DNA of 64,000 nucleotides from Branchiostoma floridae (Eukaryota > Chordata > Leptocardii > Amphioxiformes > Branchiostomatidae), in assembly GCF_000003815.2 (NCBI RefSeq), contig NC_049979.1:25893978-25957977 (forward strand). Direction: 5' to 3'. This document shows, in pieces, positions 61,480-64,000 of this stretch. The position numbers and the translations under genes were made by a program. Every line of letters begins with the position of its first letter. Position 1 is the stretch's first letter. Under the pieces are notes generated by a model. It worked only from the letters and a program-made list of their open reading frames with translations. It ran no database searches and was not told the origin of the DNA.

Positions 61480-63230
61480 TTTCACTAAAAAATTGGCCAA
61501 AAAAGTTTAAAAGTTGCCCATTTTAAGAAAATTTCGGAATGATATGCAAAACTTTTTAGCGCATTCGTTGGCTAACATGTTCGCCCATCCCCTGACCGAA
61601 TATGACGGCCCAAGACCCGCTGGTTTTTGAGATTACCCCATACCTCCCGTCGCGATACCATAAGTCAGGCGCGCCTAGGCGTAGAACGCCATACTATTAG
61701 TCAATGAAAGTTTCCGCTTTCCGCACTGAAGCAACGCACGATCTTTGATAAATACAGATAACATAGATAACATGACTGTCCATTTTCACAACTTCAAACG
61801 GTGGTCCATGAACCGGTTCCTCTTGCGACACCCATCATGCCCCTGAGTGGCCCTGAATGACTTCTATATGGCTAAAAATGCCCATGATAGAGACTACTTA
61901 CTTAAAGCTTGTATGTGGTTAACAAAATACCCATGCTCGTAACTATCAGGATGATGCATATCACCTCATATCTATAGATGCTTACAAATTAACATGTGTG
62001 ATATACATGTATACAATGGAAACAGTTGTTGTACTTTCATGGTGAGCACATGAGCAAGAAATGAGATGTATTGGACATGCCCCAAAGTTTGTGTATCCTG
62101 AGGAAAGGCTGAATGATCGTGAACAGTGACGAACAGCGAAAAAGTGTCTTTTGTGGGGATTGACTAATTACCTGCTTGAAAAAAGCAGGTCTTGATTCTG
62201 GTAGGGATTTTTGTGATTCCGGACCAATATCTTTAGAAACTCTGGATGGATTGCGATCACGTTTGCTATGGGGATAGATATTGTGAGCCATTGTGCTATA
62301 GCGCGCATTAGAAGGTTGCTGCAGTTTTGTGATTCGTTTTAAAAAAATTATTTACACCCCTTTTTGTCAGGAGTAGAGTGGTCCTAGTCAGTTTGTTTAG
62401 ATGGCCAATTGGCTGGAGGCAGCCCACCCGCACCAGCTGGGTGCAATTAGTGTTTAGTTTCAGTGTCCTGCAGTCATTATGGTTTCTTCTACACCTTCTA
62501 GCATCTCCTTCAAAAGTGTTACATTTATCAGGTTGTATGCAATGTAAATCTACAAAAGTGAATGTTACCTTAAGCTTGTTACCTCCATGAAAATTGGAGG
62601 TACTGTTTTTGTTTTTTTATGTTTTGGGGGTATATATCAGTTTTTTTGCAGTTTTGTGGTTGATTAAAAAATATATAGAGTAACTGTGACCATCCCTGTG
62701 ACCTCTGTATGGAATGAACCATTATATACACCTTAGGGATATGTGCCAGGTGCAGGTGTAACAATAGGAAATAAAAATGAAATGGCTAGGTCACGAAAAA
62801 GGTGTAGTTTTGGATCTCACTGTTTATCATAATATAAGTAGATATATAAGAAAAATGATGGATTGCCAAACGTCAAACCATATCAACCCTACGCACCATC
62901 ACAAAACAAAATATTTCATGCAGGCTTGAGTTTTCAGACTCTTCTTGTAGTTTGTAATTGCTATAAGCAATGTATGGATTATGGTCATTGGCAATATTTT
63001 TCCATTATATAGACTAAATGTGCCCAACATAGAATGAAAAATCTGCTGACATTTCATGTAGCTTCAATATGAACGCGTCCATGTAAAACATGTATTATAA
63101 CATAGAAGTCTATGGGGAGAAAAAACTCATCAATAAGACCATAAGATGATAGTAATAAGCTAAATGTTATTCCAACCCAATGTTGTTGGTCCACCTTTTC
63201 CCTACAAAAACGGTACATCGTTGTATTTTT
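61480..63230. other. Intergenic region upstream of the secreted-protein exon
   Basis: Mostly unique AT-rich DNA. A CTCCATGAAA-type repeat fragment occupies 62,577-62,765 and related motifs occur near 62,190-62,290. No gene supported. Confidence 0.35.
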
Positions 63231-63237
63231 GCAGACG

Positions 63238-63370
63238 ATGGCTGTTTTCCTTGCCGTGTTGCTGATTGTGTCGGTAACGAGCGCCGCCAAGCTGCCACTG
63301 CGGGGACTGCAGGCTCGGACAACCACCACCGCTACTACAACTACTCCACACTTCCACACAACCACTCCTT
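63238..63370 (+). CDS. First coding exon of a probable secreted Thr-rich protein
   Basis: Begins with ATG three bases after a tatttttgcag acceptor, so a non-coding exon may precede. 44 codons plus one base, to donor gtaagg. Residues 1-17 (MAVFLAVLLIVSVTSAA) are a textbook signal peptide with likely cleavage after Ser-Ala. A Thr-rich linker follows (ARTTTTATTTTPHFHTTTP), typical of O-glycosylated mucin-like spacers. The mature domain would be in the next exon, beyond the window or unrecognised. Function unknown. Confidence 0.55.
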
Positions 63371-64000
63371 GTAAGGAGAAATACGTTGTTTTTTCTACAA
63401 AATATCTATTGGATATTGTTTTTCCCACTAGTACGCTCTCTCACCTGCTTACGTTTCGATGTCTACAAGACATTTTCCTCAGACCTTCTGACTTGAGTGC
63501 TGCTCATAGCCGCGCATTTGCGGCGAGAACACAATCCCAAACGTGACTAAGTTTGTATCCCCCCTCGTACCGTGCCAGTAAGCAGGTAGAGAGTGTAAAA
63601 AAAAAGAAGAAAAAAAACTCCATTATCTTATGTTCTGCACTACTATACTACCAGGCTTTCTATCCGAGAGCGTCGCAAAAGTTGAAATTAGGAAACATCC
63701 TAATGGAAATGTTATACCAATATGTCAAGTGTTCAAAAAGTCCAATTCAAGCGATTTGTATACGGCATAAGAAGTAGACGCGAGCCGAAATTTTCATAGT
63801 GATACAACCATTTTGAATCTAGAGGTCCTCACAGGCTTCAAAAAGATGGGCCCAACTCATGTTTTTTTTACCAAATGTTAAAGTCCGCCAATCGAAAAAT
63901 TTCAAGTGCTTCTACAGTCTGAATAACACTGAACGGGATCTTCGGCGCATGCCTGTATAAGTGACGTTTGCTCTTGACCTATCTTGTTCGTCACGTCAGC
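63371..64000. other. Intron or flank after the secreted-protein exon
   Basis: No further exon recognised up to the window edge. Confidence 0.35.

Overview
The window is animal genomic DNA. Nearly every coding exon is short, flanked by AG/GT splice sites and set in long AT-rich introns full of short inverted-repeat transposons (MITEs) and SINEs. This architecture, an intronless Shaker-type channel gene and 5S-rRNA-headed SINEs suggest an invertebrate deuterostome, most likely a lancelet (Branchiostoma). That assignment is inference; no species marker was checked.

Region 1 (435-38,280, plus strand) is the 3' part of one very large gene. I can chain 42 coding exons (about 1,740 codons), entering the window already in frame and reaching a stop at 35,080, with an alternative last exon at 36,913-37,107. 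Exons 1-8 encode spectrin-like helical repeats. Exons 9-29 are 21 tiny exons of 51-120 nt, all phase 0 at both ends, encoding a Gly/Tyr-rich then Glu-rich low-complexity segment. Exons 30-41 return to spectrin-like repeats, and exon 42 is a Gly-rich tail. The layout resembles a cytoskeletal spacer protein with an elastic, splice-variable insert, organised like the titin PEVK region. An assembly gap (22,359-23,112) lies inside a transposon in one intron.

Region 2 (40,913-42,208, plus) is an intact single-exon voltage-gated potassium channel of the Shaker/Kv1 type with a Kv3-like selectivity filter.

Region 3 (43,475-54,000) is a nest of mobile DNA. A 2.9-kb element with about 375-bp inverted repeats and a GTTAT target duplication sits inside a MITE. 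A 279-bp MITE lies in tandem with a 6.8-kb element that shares its ends. The larger element carries a 60-bp minisatellite and exon-like fragments on the minus strand.

Region 4 (54,000-64,000) holds a decayed LINE 3' end, a small one-pass membrane protein exon (55,693-55,950, minus), Harbinger-type MITEs, a second 5S-derived SINE, and near the right edge the first coding exon of a probable secreted Thr-rich protein (63,238-63,370, plus). Apart from the spectrin gene and the channel, functional calls here are tentative.
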